From: Massilia yuzhufengensis
GTDB lineage: Bacteria; Pseudomonadota; Gammaproteobacteria; Burkholderiales; Burkholderiaceae_D
DNA length: 64,000 nucleotides
Direction: 5' to 3'
Assembly: GCF_900112225.1 (NCBI RefSeq)
Contig: NZ_FOLD01000013.1
Coordinates: 62,001 to 126,000 of the forward strand
The notes under the pieces were generated by a model, which worked only from the letters and a program-made list of their open reading frames with translations, was not told the origin of the DNA and searched no databases. This document shows, one piece after another, positions 7,654-16,839 of this stretch; the first letter of the stretch is position 1, and the number at the start of each line of letters is the position of its first letter. The translations under genes and the position numbers were made by a program.

Positions 7654-9039
7654 TTAGTCGCCCTGGTAGACGGCGAGGTTACCGCTGTAGTTACCGAACT
7701 TGGTGTATTGGCCGATCCAGGTAAGGCGGATGGCCCCGATCGGGCCGTTACGCTGCTTACCGATGATGATTTCGGCGGTTCCCTTATCGGGCGAGTCGGG
7801 GTTGTAGACCTCGTCGCGATACAGGAAGATGATAACGTCCGCATCCTGTTCGATAGCGCCCGATTCGCGCAGGTCGGACATGACGGGTCGTTTGTTGGGG
7901 CGTTGTTCCAGCGAGCGGTTCAGCTGGGACAGTGCGATGACGGGGCAATGCAGCTCCTTGGCCAGGCCCTTGAGCGAGCGCGAAATCTCGGAGATCTCGG
8001 CGGTGCGGTTGTCGCCCGGCTGGCTGCCCTGCATCAGCTGCAGGTAGTCGACGATGATCAGGCCCAGCTTGCCGCACTGGCGCGCCAGGCGGCGTGCGCG
8101 TGCACGCATCTCGATCGGGTTCAGCGCCGGCGTCTCGTCGATATAGAGCTGGGCGTCGTTCATCTTCTGGATGGCGTGCGTCAGGCGCGGCCAGTCCTCG
8201 TCGTTCAGGCGGCCGGTACGCAGGCGGTGCTGGTCGAGCTGGCCCACGGAGCCGAGCATACGCATGGCCAGCTGGGTGCCGCCCATCTCCATCGAGAACA
8301 CGGCCACCGGCAGGCCGGCTTCGATCGCGACGTTCTCGCCGATGTTGATCGAGAACGCGGTCTTGCCCATCGACGGACGGCCGGCCACGATCACCAGGTC
8401 GCCCGGCTGCAGGCCGGAGGTCATGCGGTCAAGGTCGATGAAGCCGGTCGGCACGCCGGTGATCTCGCCCTGGTTCTCGCGCGAGTATAGTTCGTCGATG
8501 CGCTCGACGACTTGCGTGAGCAGCGGCTGGATCGGGTTCCAGCCCTGCTGGCCGCGCGAACCGGTTTCGGCGATCGCGAAGATCTTCGATTCGGCTTCGT
8601 CCAGCATCTGCTTGACTTCCTTGCCCTGCGGGTTGAACGCGTTGCCCGAGATCTCGTCGGCCACCGTGATCAGTTTGCGCAGGATGCCGCGGTCGCGCAC
8701 GATCTCGGCGTAGCGGCGGATGTTGGCCGCCGACGGCGTGTTCTGCGCCATCGCGTTCAGGTACTGCAGGCCGCCGACGTCGTCGGCCTTGCCGAGGTTG
8801 TTGCAGGCCTCGTACACGGTGATCACGTCGGCCGGCTTGCCGCCATTGATCAGGCGGACCATCTGTTCGAAGATGATGCGGTGGTCGTAGCGGTAGAAAT
8901 CGTCCGGGTTCATGAAGTCGGCGATGCGGTCCCACGCGGCGTTATCGCGCAGGAGGCCGCCGATGACGGACTGCTCTGCTTCGATGGAATGCGGCGGGAT
9001 GCGCAGTGAATCGACTTGCGGATCGGATGGGGAATTCAT
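7654..9039 (-). CDS. dnaB: replicative DNA helicase DnaB
   Basis: A 461-aa hexameric helicase that unwinds DNA at the replication fork. The N-terminal primase-interacting domain begins around IPPHSIEAEQSVIGGLL. The RecA-like domain has Walker A GRPSMGKTAF and Walker B IIVDYLQLM, and the GSGAIEQDADV-type region appears as SGAIEQDADVI. No intein interrupts it. The start at 9039 is preferred because a TATAAT box ends seven bases upstream, which would make the mRNA leaderless. ATG 9048 is the alternative. It follows the rplI terminator, so it probably has its own promoter. Confidence 0.96.
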   Translation of the reverse strand: MNSPSDPQVDSLRIPPHSIEAEQSVIGGLLRDNAAWDRIADFMNPDDFYRYDHRIIFEQMVRLINGGKPADVITVYEACNNLGKADDVGGLQYLNAMAQNTPSAANIRRYAEIVRDRGILRKLITVADEISGNAFNPQGKEVKQMLDEAESKIFAIAETGSRGQQGWNPIQPLLTQVVERIDELYSRENQGEITGVPTGFIDLDRMTSGLQPGDLVIVAGRPSMGKTAFSINIGENVAIEAGLPVAVFSMEMGGTQLAMRMLGSVGQLDQHRLRTGRLNDEDWPRLTHAIQKMNDAQLYIDETPALNPIEMRARARRLARQCGKLGLIIVDYLQLMQGSQPGDNRTAEISEISRSLKGLAKELHCPVIALSQLNRSLEQRPNKRPVMSDLRESGAIEQDADVIIFLYRDEVYNPDSPDKGTAEIIIGKQRNGPIGAIRLTWIGQYTKFGNYSGNLAVYQGD

Positions 9040-9046
9040 GGCGGGC

Positions 9047-9077
9047 ATTATACCTTTTCCGGTCACACGGCTGTCAT
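9047..9077 (-). promoter_or_regulatory. candidate dnaB promoter
   Basis: On the minus strand, -35 ATGACA (9077-9072), a 19-base spacer and a perfect -10 TATAAT (9052-9047). The predicted transcription start falls at or one base before the dnaB ATG at 9039. Confidence 0.5.
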
Positions 9078-9094
9078 CATTGCATAGTTTCCAG

Positions 9095-9123
9095 AAATAA
9101 AAAAAAGCCGGGAGAACCCGGCT
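9095..9123 (-). terminator. intrinsic terminator after rplI
   Basis: Stem AGCCGGG/CCCGGCT (9106-9112 and 9117-9123) with an AGAA loop. A run of A on the plus strand gives the U-run for minus-strand transcripts. It lies 22 bases past the rplI stop. Confidence 0.88.
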
Positions 9124-9145
9124 TTTTCATTTATACAACAGCAGC

Positions 9146-9598
9146 TTACGCAGCTTCGCCGACGACAGCGATGGTGATTTCCGAGATGACGTCGGTGTGC
9201 AGCGCGACGGCAACAGGGAACTCGCCAGTGGTCTTCAGCGGGCCGGTCGGCAGGCGAACCTGCGACTTCTCGACCGCGAAGCCTTGCTTGCTCAGGGCTT
9301 CAGCGATGTCGAAGTTGGTGACCGAACCGAACAGGCGGCCGTCCACGCCCGCTTTTTGCGAGATCGTGACGGTCATGCCGCTCAGCTTGTCGCCTTGCGC
9401 CTGGGCGGCGTTCAGCTTTTCGCCGGCAGCTTTTTCCAGTTCAGCGCGCTTGACTTCGAACTCGGCCACGGCGGCCTGGGTAGCACGGCGTGCTTTCTTT
9501 TGCGGGATCAGGAAGTTACGTGCGTAACCGTCCTTGACCTTGACCACATCGCCCAGGTTGCCGACGTTAACAACTTTTTCCAAAAGGATGATTTGCAT
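9146..9598 (-). CDS. rplI: 50S ribosomal protein bL9
   Basis: A 150-aa large-subunit protein at full bacterial length. The N-terminal rRNA-binding domain carries the family signature [19 protein letters not shown] long connecting helix (about residues 45-80) and a C-terminal domain follow. It is last in rpsF-priB-rpsR-rplI and is closed by a terminator. A TTCTCC complement gives a good GGAGAA Shine-Dalgarno. Confidence 0.98.
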   Translation of the reverse strand: MQIILLEKVVNVGNLGDVVKVKDGYARNFLIPQKKARRATQAAVAEFEVKRAELEKAAGEKLNAAQAQGDKLSGMTVTISQKAGVDGRLFGSVTNFDIAEALSKQGFAVEKSQVRLPTGPLKTTGEFPVAVALHTDVISEITIAVVGEAA

Positions 9599-9634
9599 AG
9601 TTTTCTCCAGAAGTTCTGATCTGTACGACGGGAA

Positions 9635-9925
9635 TTAACCGTGGTGCAGGTCGGTGTACGGCAGCAGCGCGAGGTAGCGTGCGCGCTTGATCGCGGTGTC
9701 GACCTGGCGCTGGTAGTGCGCCTTGGTGCCGGTCAGACGTGCCGGCATGATCTTGCCGTTTTCCTGGACGAAGTCCTTCAGGGTGTCGACGTCTTTGTAA
9801 TCGACCTGTTCCACGTTTGCAGCGGTGAAGCGGCAGAATTTCTTGCGCTTGAACAGCGGGTTCTGCTGTTTACGCTTCAGTTTTTCTTTGGCTTTGTTTT
9901 TGTCGAACTTTTTACCGAATGCCAT
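9635..9925 (-). CDS. rpsR: 30S ribosomal protein bS18
   Basis: A 96-aa small-subunit protein that pairs with bS6 on the platform. The basic N-terminus holds FKRKKFCRF, and the core has [13 protein letters not shown] and [13 protein letters not shown], typical of bS18. A single cysteine lies near residue 30. It sits between priB and rplI in the usual order. Confidence 0.98.
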   Translation of the reverse strand: MAFGKKFDKNKAKEKLKRKQQNPLFKRKKFCRFTAANVEQVDYKDVDTLKDFVQENGKIMPARLTGTKAHYQRQVDTAIKRARYLALLPYTDLHHG

Positions 9926-9959
9926 GTGAGGCTCCTGTATCTATCTAAATGATGCCGGT

Positions 9960-10250
9960 TTAAGCGGCACTGAAATCAATGATGTGAAACACCAGGGCTT
10001 TGCTGTTACGGTTTTTCCGGGCCAGGAATCCTTCGAAGCGGTAGGCCGCGCCGAGTTCGGCGCTGGCGAACCTGCCTGAAATCTCTCCCGCGGCAAGCGC
10101 GGTGACTTCAAACTGGACCAGCCTTGCTACACCAGCCTCTTCCTGCTGCGAACTGTGCATCAGGATGGCGCCCACGATGGGGACACCGGCCGGGGTGTAA
10201 CGCAGTACGTCACGCTCCGCGATGGTCGCGATGAGCTGAAGCTGGTTCAC
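9960..10250 (-). CDS. priB: primosomal replication protein N (PriB)
   Basis: A 96-aa single-domain OB-fold protein that binds single-stranded DNA and helps PriA reload the replicative helicase at stalled forks. It is recognised by its N-terminus MNQLQLIATIAERDVLRYTP, its length, and its fixed position between rpsF and rpsR. Its operon also sits directly upstream of dnaB, whose product is the loaded helicase. Confidence 0.93.
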   Translation of the reverse strand: MNQLQLIATIAERDVLRYTPAGVPIVGAILMHSSQQEEAGVARLVQFEVTALAAGEISGRFASAELGAAYRFEGFLARKNRNSKALVFHIIDFSAA

Positions 10251-10277
10251 TCCGCTATTGAATTCCCTGGAAAAACT

Positions 10278-10676
10278 TTAGGCAGCAGCCGGGGCAGGGG
10301 CTGCAGCTGCTGGCGCTGCGGCTTCGGCACGGTGGCTCTTGGCTGCGTCTTCGCGCTGGACCGACTTCATCATCGGCGATGGTGCGGTTTCAGCCTTCTT
10401 CATCTTGACGGTCAGGTGACGCAGGACGGCATCATTGAACTTGAATGCGGTTTCCAGCTCGACCAGGGTCTCGTTGTCGCACTCGATGTTCAGGCAGATG
10501 TAGTGGGCTTTCGGCAGCTTCTGGATCTGGTAAGCCATCTGGCGACGGCCCCAGTCTTCGACGCGATGGATGTTACCGCCGCGGCTCGACACCGTGGCTT
10601 TGTAACGCTCGATCATCGCCGGGACTTGTTCGCTCTGGTCCGGGTGGACGATAAAAACGATTTCATAATGACGCAT
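10278..10676 (-). CDS. rpsF: 30S ribosomal protein bS6
   Basis: A 132-aa small-subunit protein. [19 protein letters not shown] begins the ferredoxin-like fold. [14 protein letters not shown] is the conserved rRNA/bS18-contacting region. The C-terminal tail is long and Ala/Pro-rich, as in other Betaproteobacteria. Strong AAGGAG upstream. First gene of the operon rpsF-priB-rpsR-rplI. Confidence 0.98.
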   Translation of the reverse strand: MRHYEIVFIVHPDQSEQVPAMIERYKATVSSRGGNIHRVEDWGRRQMAYQIQKLPKAHYICLNIECDNETLVELETAFKFNDAVLRHLTVKMKKAETAPSPMMKSVQREDAAKSHRAEAAAPAAAAPAPAAA

Positions 10677-10815
10677 GCATTACTCCTTGAGGACGTTTAA
10701 ACAAATGCCCACCTCGGCGTCAAGACGAGTGTGGGAAGGGAAAGCCGGACATTATAGCGTGAAATGGGGGGTTGTGGGAACTGGGGTGTTGTTGGGCTAA
10801 CGTGGCGCTTCGAAC

Positions 10816-10844
10816 TTGGGTTCCGGCCTTCGCCGGAACGACGG
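10816..10844 (-). repeat. dispersed palindrome, family B copy 1
   Basis: Imperfect palindrome with core TTCCGGCCTTCGCCGGAA, ending ACGACGG. It reads as the reverse complement of the copy at 10896-10924 and is related to those at 45715, 45790 and 60606. Confidence 0.75.
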
Positions 10845-10895
10845 TTTTCAATGTAGCAACTTCGTTGGCGCTTCCTCTGTCCCGCGTCCTTTGAT

Positions 10896-10924
10896 CCGTC
10901 ATCCCGGCGCAGGCCGGGATCCAA
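10896..10924 (+). repeat. dispersed palindrome, family B copy 2
   Basis: CGTCATCCCGGCGCAGGCC followed by GGGATCCAA. It forms an inverted pair with the copy 51 bases away. Confidence 0.75.
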
Positions 10925-11021
10925 TTTTGCGTGCACAGCCACCACAGTTAGCAGCAAAGCGAACCGCATTGCACAATTTTTTTCCACTTTTCCCGCGTTT
11001 CCCCTTGCGCATCCCTGAATA

Positions 11022-11037
11022 CTGTACAAAAATACAG
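11022..11037 (+). promoter_or_regulatory. LexA (SOS) box
   Basis: CTGTACAAAAATACAG fits the CTGT-N8-ACAG consensus and lies 33 bases before the lexA start, so it should mediate autorepression. Confidence 0.9.
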
Positions 11038-11070
11038 TCTACTCACACAACCTATTGCCGTAACACATAC

Positions 11071-11703
11071 ATGCTAAAGCTCACTGCAAGGCAAGAACAG
11101 ATCCTTAACCTCATCAGGGAAGCGATCGAGAACACCGGTTTTCCGCCGACCCGCGCCGAAATCGCGGCTGAACTGGGCTTCAAGTCGGCCAATGCGGCCG
11201 AGGAACACCTGCAGGCGCTGGCGCGCAAGGGGGCAATCGAAATTTCGCCGGGCACCTCGCGCGGCATCCGCCTGATTGGCGCGAGCGTCGAACAGGTGCC
11301 GCTGGTCCCTGCCGCGCTGATGATGTCGCTGCCGCTGGTCGGCCGCGTGGCCGCCGGTTCGCCGATCCTGGCCCAGGAACACGTCGAAGCCACCTACAGC
11401 GTCGATGCCGCCATGTTCTCGGCGCGTCCGGACTTCCTGCTCAAGGTCAAGGGCTGGTCGATGCGCGACGCCGGCATCTGCGATGGCGACTTCCTGGCCG
11501 TGAAGAAGATCGACAGCGCCAAGAACGGCCAGATCGTCGTGGCCCGGCTGGGCGAAGAAGTCACCGTCAAGCGCTACCGCAAGACCGGCAACCTGGTCGA
11601 ACTGCTGCCGGAGAATCCGGACTTCAAGGTCATCCAGGTGACGCCTGAAGACGAGTTCGCCCTCGAAGGGCTGGCCGTCGGGCTGATGCGCAGCTGGCAC
11701 TAA
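11071..11703 (+). CDS. lexA: SOS repressor LexA
   Basis: A 210-aa repressor-protease that represses DNA-damage genes until RecA filaments trigger self-cleavage. The N-terminal winged helix-turn-helix begins [16 protein letters not shown]. The cleavage site Ala-Gly is in RVAAGSP (about residue 94), the catalytic serine in GWSMRDAG (about 128) and the catalytic lysine in VTVKRY (about 165). ATG 11071 is the family start. It has no clear Shine-Dalgarno sequence. An SOS box lies just upstream. Confidence 0.97.
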   Translation: MLKLTARQEQILNLIREAIENTGFPPTRAEIAAELGFKSANAAEEHLQALARKGAIEISPGTSRGIRLIGASVEQVPLVPAALMMSLPLVGRVAAGSPILAQEHVEATYSVDAAMFSARPDFLLKVKGWSMRDAGICDGDFLAVKKIDSAKNGQIVVARLGEEVTVKRYRKTGNLVELLPENPDFKVIQVTPEDEFALEGLAVGLMRSWH

Positions 11704-11718
11704 GCCTTCCGCCCTGAC

Positions 11719-11739
11719 GCGGCGCCGCCATGGCGCCGC
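11719..11739. other. hairpin between convergent lexA and Sel1-like genes
   Basis: GCGGCGCC/GGCGCCGC stem with a five-base loop between the two convergent stop codons. No U-run is present, so terminator function is possible but unproven. Confidence 0.4.
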
Positions 11740-11756
11740 GCGCGCCCTGCCGCGCC

Positions 11757-12491
11757 TTACTGGATCTTGTTGTCCTTCCAGTGCGAGTCCTTCTTGGCAG
11801 ACTTCACCATTTCATTGTGCTCTGCCACATAGGCCTCGGTCGCCGAACGCCACGCGGCGAAATCGGCCAGCACCAGCTTCGAACTCACCTTCGCCTCTTC
11901 GTTCAGGTTCGCCTGCACCTGCTCCAGGTAGGCAGTCGACTTCTCGGTCTCTTCCTTGGTCATCAGCTTGGCGATATCGGCGGGAATCCGCTTGGTCAGC
12001 GGCATGGCGGCGTTCAGGTTGGTGACGTACTTGTTGTAGCAATCCTGCCAGGCCGTCACGTTGCCACCGATGCGGTCGATGTCGGCATTGATCTTCGACA
12101 TCGCCGGGATGCGCGGCGCCACGCAGCGGAACTCGCCCGATTTCAAATCTTCGCCGTCGTAGCCCTTGATCCAGTAGTCGATGTCCTTGCGGCGCTTGAC
12201 GCGCTGGTCCATCAGCTCGAGCGAGGCCACCGCCACCTTGTTGCCCTTGGCAGCCGCCTTCTTGAACAGCGCCTCGGCCTTGGCCTCATCCACCTGCCCC
12301 GCTTCGCCATACCAGTACATCTGGCCCAGCGCCTGCTGCGCGTCAGCGTTGCCGGCATTGGCCAGCTTGGTATAGAGCTTCATTGCCCCGGCGTAGTCCT
12401 TCTTCGCGAACAGGGCGTTGGCGTCTTCCAGCTCGCCGGCGAAGGCGGAGCCGCACAACAAGAGGGAAAGGCAGAACAGCGTGGTCTTCAT
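11757..12491 (-). CDS. exported Sel1/TPR-repeat protein
   Basis: A 244-aa protein with a signal peptide (MKTTLFCLSLLLCGSAFA), predicted to be periplasmic. Residues about 20-95 hold helical Sel1/TPR-like repeats (ANALFAKKDYAGAMKLYTKL, then GNADAQQALGQMYWYGEAG). The C-terminal half is helical, with two cysteines (FRCVAP and QDCYNKY), and matches no family I can name. ATG 12491 is chosen because it begins the signal peptide. The repeats suggest protein binding. The partner is unknown. Confidence 0.75.
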   Translation of the reverse strand: MKTTLFCLSLLLCGSAFAGELEDANALFAKKDYAGAMKLYTKLANAGNADAQQALGQMYWYGEAGQVDEAKAEALFKKAAAKGNKVAVASLELMDQRVKRRKDIDYWIKGYDGEDLKSGEFRCVAPRIPAMSKINADIDRIGGNVTAWQDCYNKYVTNLNAAMPLTKRIPADIAKLMTKEETEKSTAYLEQVQANLNEEAKVSSKLVLADFAAWRSATEAYVAEHNEMVKSAKKDSHWKDNKIQ

Positions 12492-12561
12492 GGAAGCAGT
12501 CAGGTAAGAGAAGGAATGTCCATGATAGCGGCAATCCGGCGCAGTACTCAACGGCTGAAAC

Positions 12562-12590
12562 AAAAACGGCAGCCCTGGGCTGCCGTCGTC
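12562..12590 (-). terminator. intrinsic terminator after metZ
   Basis: Stem ACGGCAGCC/GGCTGCCGT with a tight loop, followed on the minus strand by five U. It lies just past the metZ stop and closes the long biosynthetic block. Confidence 0.8.
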
Positions 12591-12591
12591 T

Positions 12592-13830
12592 TTACGCGTC
12601 CAGCGCGTTGCGGAAGTCCGCCAGCAGATCCTCGGTATCCTCGATGCCCACCGAGACGCGGATCAGCGACTCGGCGATGCCCATGCTGGCGCGCCGCTCG
12701 GCGCCCATCTCGAAGAAGATCGTGTGCGCCACCGGGATCACCAGGGTGCGGGTGTCGCCCAGGTTGCTGGCCGGGATGCCCAGCTGCAGGCGGTTCAGGT
12801 AGTCGAAGCAGTCGATGGCATCGACCAGCTCGAAACTGAGCAGCGAACCGCCCGTCCGGAACAGCTCCTGCGCGATGCCGTGCTGCGGGTGCGAAGCCAG
12901 GCCCGGGTAGTGGACCGCGGCCACCCGTTCATCGGCTTCCAGCATCCGCGCCAACGCCAGCGCATTGGACGAAGTACGCTCCATGCGCAGCGCCAGCGTT
13001 TCCGCACCCACCGCGATGTGGTGGGCCGCTTCCGGGCCGAGGGCCGCGCCGAAGTCGCGCAGTGCCTTGGCGCGCAGCTGGGCCAGGCCCTGGGCCTGCG
13101 GCGGCTGCTTGCGGAAGTTCGGCGCGATGTGCGGGTAGGCGCTCCAGTCGAACAGGCCGGTGTCCGTCAGCGCGCCGCCCAGCGCATTGCCATGGCCGCC
13201 GATCGACTTGGTCAGCGAATTGACCACCAGGCCGGCGCCGACCGCCTTCGGGCGGAACAGGTAAGGCGTGGTCATGGTGTTGTCGACCACGTACAGGATG
13301 CCGCGCTCGCGGCACAGCTGGCCGATGCGCGCGAGGTCGGCCACCTGCGTGCGCGGGTTGGCGATGGTCTCGACGAAGACCATGCGCGTGTGCGGCGTGA
13401 GCGCCGCCTCCACGTTGGCGACCGCGGTGGCGTCGACAAAGGCGACATCGACGCCCTGCCCCGCCACCGTCTGCCACAGGCTGTTGGTATTGCCGAACAG
13501 GAAAGACGACGACACGATATGGTCACCGGACTTGAGCAGCGCCTGGAACAGCGCGCCGATCGCGCCCATGCCGGTGGCGAAGCACAGCGTGCCGACGCCG
13601 TCTTCCATCTTGCTGATCTTGTCCTCGAGCGCGCTGACCGTCGGGTTGCCCTGGCGGCCGTAGCGGAAGCCCGGCTCCTTGCCCTGGAAGACCGAGGCCA
13701 GCTGGCGCGCATCGTTGTAGCCGAAGGCGACCGAGGTGTGCACCGGCTTGTGCAGCGAACCCTGCTCGACCGTCTTGCGGCGGTCGTTGTGCACGATGGT
13801 GGTGGTGAAACCGTACTTGGTGTCGCTCAT
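12592..13830 (-). CDS. metZ: PLP-dependent O-succinylhomoserine sulfhydrylase / cystathionine gamma-synthase family
   Basis: A 412-aa Cys/Met-metabolism PLP enzyme. The PLP-binding lysine is in NSLTKSIGGHGN, and the substrate/cofactor loop is FRYGRQGNPT. The member that follows purF in many Proteobacteria is MetZ, which makes homocysteine from O-succinylhomoserine and sulfide, so that role is favoured. Cystathionine gamma-synthase remains possible, because the family cannot be split by eye. It starts seven bases after purF and ends in a terminator. Confidence 0.8.
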   Translation of the reverse strand: MSDTKYGFTTTIVHNDRRKTVEQGSLHKPVHTSVAFGYNDARQLASVFQGKEPGFRYGRQGNPTVSALEDKISKMEDGVGTLCFATGMGAIGALFQALLKSGDHIVSSSFLFGNTNSLWQTVAGQGVDVAFVDATAVANVEAALTPHTRMVFVETIANPRTQVADLARIGQLCRERGILYVVDNTMTTPYLFRPKAVGAGLVVNSLTKSIGGHGNALGGALTDTGLFDWSAYPHIAPNFRKQPPQAQGLAQLRAKALRDFGAALGPEAAHHIAVGAETLALRMERTSSNALALARMLEADERVAAVHYPGLASHPQHGIAQELFRTGGSLLSFELVDAIDCFDYLNRLQLGIPASNLGDTRTLVIPVAHTIFFEMGAERRASMGIAESLIRVSVGIEDTEDLLADFRNALDA

Positions 13831-13837
13831 GCGTGGC

Positions 13838-15361
13838 TTACTCCGCGGTGGCCGGCGAGTTCAGGTTCAGCTGGGTGCGCACCGGGTCTTCGACCTGGTT
13901 CTTCTTCGGGCTGTGGCGCGCCGATTCCTGGCGGTCCAGGTATTCGGGGGTGACGTCGCCGGTGACATACACGCCGTCGAAGCACGAAGCCTCGAAGTTG
14001 GTCAGGGCCGGGTTGACGTCCGAGATGGCGCGCTTGAGGGCGTCGACGTCCTGGTACACCAGGCGGTCGGCGGTGATCTCGGCGCACACTTCTTCCACCG
14101 TGCGGCCGTGGGCGATCAGCTCGTCGCGGGTCGGCATGTCGATGCCGTACACGTTCGGGTACAGCACCGGCGGCGCGGCCGAGGCGAAGAACACCTTGCG
14201 CGCGCCGGCGTCGCGCGCCATCTGCACGATCTCGCGGCTGGTGGTGCCGCGCACGATGGAATCGTCCACCAGCAGCACGTTCTTGTCCTTGAACTCCGAG
14301 ACGATGGCATTGAGCTTCTGGCGCACCGACTTCTTGCGCATGCCCTGGCCGGGCATGATGAAGGTGCGGCCGATGTAGCGGTTCTTGATGAAGCCTTCGC
14401 GGTACTCGATGCCCAGCTTCAGCGCCAGCTGGATCGCGGCCGGGCGCGAGGAATCGGGAATCGGCATGACCACGTCGATTTCTTCGATCGGGATCTCCTG
14501 GCGGATCTTGTCGGCCAGGTATTCGCCCATGCGCAGGCGGGTCGCGTACACCGAGGCGCCGTCGATCACCGAGTCCGGGCGCGCCAGGTACACGTACTCG
14601 AAGGCGCACGGGTTCAGCGACGGGTTCTCGGCGCACTGCTGCTCGTACAGGGTGCCGTCGTTGGTGATGAAGATCGCCTCGCCCGGCGCGATGTCGCGCA
14701 CGAAGCGGAAACCGAGGCCTTCGAGGGCCACCGATTCGCTGGCCACCAGGTATTCGGTGCCGTGCTCGCCCTCGTTCATGCCAAGGCACAGCGGGCGGAT
14801 GCCGAACGGGTCGCGGAAGGCCAGCATGCCGTGGCCGGCGATCTGCGACACCACGGCGTAGGCGCCGCGCACGCGGCGGTGCACCGCGGCCACCGCCTTG
14901 AACACGGCATCCTTGTCGAGGTTGAAGCCATCGGCCGCTTCCTGGATTTCATGGGCCAGCACGTTGAGCAGCACTTCCGAATCGGAATCGGTGTTGATGT
15001 GGCGGCGGTCGTTGCGGAACAGCTCATCCTTGAGCTGGGCCTGGTTGGTCAGGTTGCCGTTGTGGGCCAGGGTGATGCCGAACGGGGCGTTGACGTAGAA
15101 AGGCTGCGCTTCTTCCTCGCTCGACGAACCTGCGGTCGGGTAGCGGCAGTGGCCGATCCCGGTATTGCCCTGGAGCGAACGCATGTTCCGGGTGCGGAAC
15201 ACGTCGCGCACGAGGCCATTGGCCTTATACATCGAGAACATGCTGCTGTGATTGGTTGCAATGCCCGCAGCATCCTGGCCGCGGTGCTGCAGCAGCAGCA
15301 ACGCGTCGTACAAGAGCTGGTTGACGGGATTGTTCGAGACGACGCCGACGATGCCACACAT
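13838..15361 (-). CDS. purF: amidophosphoribosyltransferase
   Basis: A 507-aa enzyme for the first committed step of purine synthesis, PRPP plus glutamine to phosphoribosylamine. The class II glutamine amidotransferase domain uses Cys2 as nucleophile (MCGIVGVVS). The phosphoribosyltransferase domain has the PRPP motif [14 protein letters not shown] near residue 360. There is no propeptide before the cysteine. It lies between cvpA and metZ, an arrangement known from Proteobacteria. Confidence 0.97.
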   Translation of the reverse strand: MCGIVGVVSNNPVNQLLYDALLLLQHRGQDAAGIATNHSSMFSMYKANGLVRDVFRTRNMRSLQGNTGIGHCRYPTAGSSSEEEAQPFYVNAPFGITLAHNGNLTNQAQLKDELFRNDRRHINTDSDSEVLLNVLAHEIQEAADGFNLDKDAVFKAVAAVHRRVRGAYAVVSQIAGHGMLAFRDPFGIRPLCLGMNEGEHGTEYLVASESVALEGLGFRFVRDIAPGEAIFITNDGTLYEQQCAENPSLNPCAFEYVYLARPDSVIDGASVYATRLRMGEYLADKIRQEIPIEEIDVVMPIPDSSRPAAIQLALKLGIEYREGFIKNRYIGRTFIMPGQGMRKKSVRQKLNAIVSEFKDKNVLLVDDSIVRGTTSREIVQMARDAGARKVFFASAAPPVLYPNVYGIDMPTRDELIAHGRTVEEVCAEITADRLVYQDVDALKRAISDVNPALTNFEASCFDGVYVTGDVTPEYLDRQESARHSPKKNQVEDPVRTQLNLNSPATAE

Positions 15362-15416
15362 GGTGCGCTCCTAAAAGCTGGACTGCCTGATTACAAAATT
15401 GTCGAGTACAAATACA

Positions 15417-15905
15417 TCAAAATCTGACGTGCTGCGAAAGCGCAGCCGGGAGGAAAGGCTTGACCGTTCGCGCGCCGGTTTCCGCCATCGGCGAGAGCAG
15501 CGCATTTCTCCAGAAATCCTGTTGCGGGATGGAAGTCATCCCGCTCAATATGACGGCGGCGAGCACGATTACAATGCCGCGCGCCAGTCCGAATAGTCCA
15601 CCCAGGCCCCGGTCCGCCAGGCTCAGGCCGGCGGCGGTGATGAGGGCCCCGATCGCCAGCGACAGCAGGCCCATGAGAATCCGCACGCCCAGGAACAGCA
15701 CCACGTAGGCCGCGATCAGGCGCGACGCTTCGCCCGGCAGCAGATCGGGCAGCATGGGCGCCAGCTGCGCGCCGTAGGCATTGGCCACCACGAAGGCCAC
15801 GACCCAGCCCAGCAGCGACAGGATTTCCTTGACCAGCCCGCGCAAGGTGGAGATGACGACCGACGAAACCAGGACGAACAGGACCAGGTAATCGAAAATC
15901 GTCAC
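15417..15905 (-). CDS. cvpA: CvpA family membrane protein
   Basis: A 162-aa inner-membrane protein with four hydrophobic segments, starting MTIFDYLVLFVLVSSVVIS. The motif RGLVKEILSLLGWV is typical of CvpA. In E. coli it is linked to colicin V export and envelope stress. The biochemical role is unclear. It sits directly upstream of purF, as in many Proteobacteria. Confidence 0.93.
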   Translation of the reverse strand: MTIFDYLVLFVLVSSVVISTLRGLVKEILSLLGWVVAFVVANAYGAQLAPMLPDLLPGEASRLIAAYVVLFLGVRILMGLLSLAIGALITAAGLSLADRGLGGLFGLARGIVIVLAAVILSGMTSIPQQDFWRNALLSPMAETGARTVKPFLPAALSQHVRF

Positions 15906-15921
15906 GCCGCCGAACCTTGCA

Positions 15922-16827
15922 TCAGAGCGGGACCATGCTGCCCGACAGGCCCATGGCGATCAGTTTCGAGCGGATCTTCTCGCCCTCTTCCTTGCTGTAG
16001 GGGCCGACCCGCACGCGGATCAGGTCTCCCGACTTTTCGGTGAACGAGGATACGCCCGCCGCGCGCAGGCGGCCCTGCAGTTCGGTCACTTTTTCCTGGG
16101 TCGCCAGCGCCGCCACCTGCACCACGTATTTCTGGGCCGGGCCTTCGGCCTTCACGGCCGGCTTGCCTTCCAGGATGGCGGTGGCGCGGGCGGCATCGTC
16201 CTTCGGCACCGGCGGCTTGGCGGCCGGCTGCTCGATTTTTTTCGGCGCCAGGTCGGCGACCTTCGGGTGCGTGGCCTCGGGCTCAGGCTTGCGTTTCGGT
16301 TCCGGCTTGGGTTCGAGCTTCGGCTCGATTTTCGGCTCGATTTTCGGCGGCGGTGGCACGGGAATCGGCGCGGCGCGGGTGGTGTCGACGGTGCGCAGCG
16401 GCGGCGGGTCGGCCGGCGGGGCGGCGATCGGCTCGTCCGACGCGGCGGCGGAATCCGGATCGATGATTTCCTCGCCGCTGTCGACGGTGGCGGCGGCCGG
16501 CACCGGCAGCGCGGCCGCCTTGTCCTTGGACGGGATGTTGATGGCGATGTCGGCGCCGAGCGGTTTGGGCTCGGAGTCGAGCAGCATCGGCAGCCCGACC
16601 GCGGCGGCGAGGGCCAGCGCGATGGCGCCGACCAGGCGGCGGCGGGCGCGCTTCTTCTCGGGCAGGATCGGGTCGACCGGGCGGCTGCGGCGCTCCGGCG
16701 CACCGGCGTTGGACGCGCGCTTGGCGCGGGCCTGCTGGCCGTAGGCGGCGTCGTCGTCCTTGACGAAGTGGCCGCTGTCCTGGACAGTGTCTTGCTTGTT
16801 TTTGCTACCGAACGAGAACAAGCCCAT
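15922..16827 (-). CDS. SPOR-domain membrane protein (DedD-like)
   Basis: A 301-aa bitopic inner-membrane protein. A basic cytoplasmic N-terminus comes first, then one transmembrane helix (about residues 62-80, LVGAIALALAAAVGLPML). A long Pro/Lys/Glu periplasmic linker follows, and then a C-terminal SPOR domain (about 228-300) that binds denuded glycan strands at the septum. Its place between folC and cvpA matches dedD of Gammaproteobacteria, pointing to a role in cell division. Confidence 0.88.
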   Translation of the reverse strand: MGLFSFGSKNKQDTVQDSGHFVKDDDAAYGQQARAKRASNAGAPERRSRPVDPILPEKKRARRRLVGAIALALAAAVGLPMLLDSEPKPLGADIAINIPSKDKAAALPVPAAATVDSGEEIIDPDSAAASDEPIAAPPADPPPLRTVDTTRAAPIPVPPPPKIEPKIEPKLEPKPEPKRKPEPEATHPKVADLAPKKIEQPAAKPPVPKDDAARATAILEGKPAVKAEGPAQKYVVQVAALATQEKVTELQGRLRAAGVSSFTEKSGDLIRVRVGPYSKEEGEKIRSKLIAMGLSGSMVPL

Positions 16828-16839
16828 GCGTTTCTGTTA

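Larger units (their letters stand above)
10677..11070. other. intergenic region between rpsF and lexA
   Basis: Divergent 394-base region. It holds a head-to-head pair of palindromic repeats (10816-10844 and 10896-10924) and the LexA box at 11022-11037. No coding frame is convincing. Confidence 0.7.

Noticed and set aside
10677-11070. CRISPR array from the repeated palindromes
   Set aside because: Only two copies, in opposite orientation, without regular spacers or cas genes.
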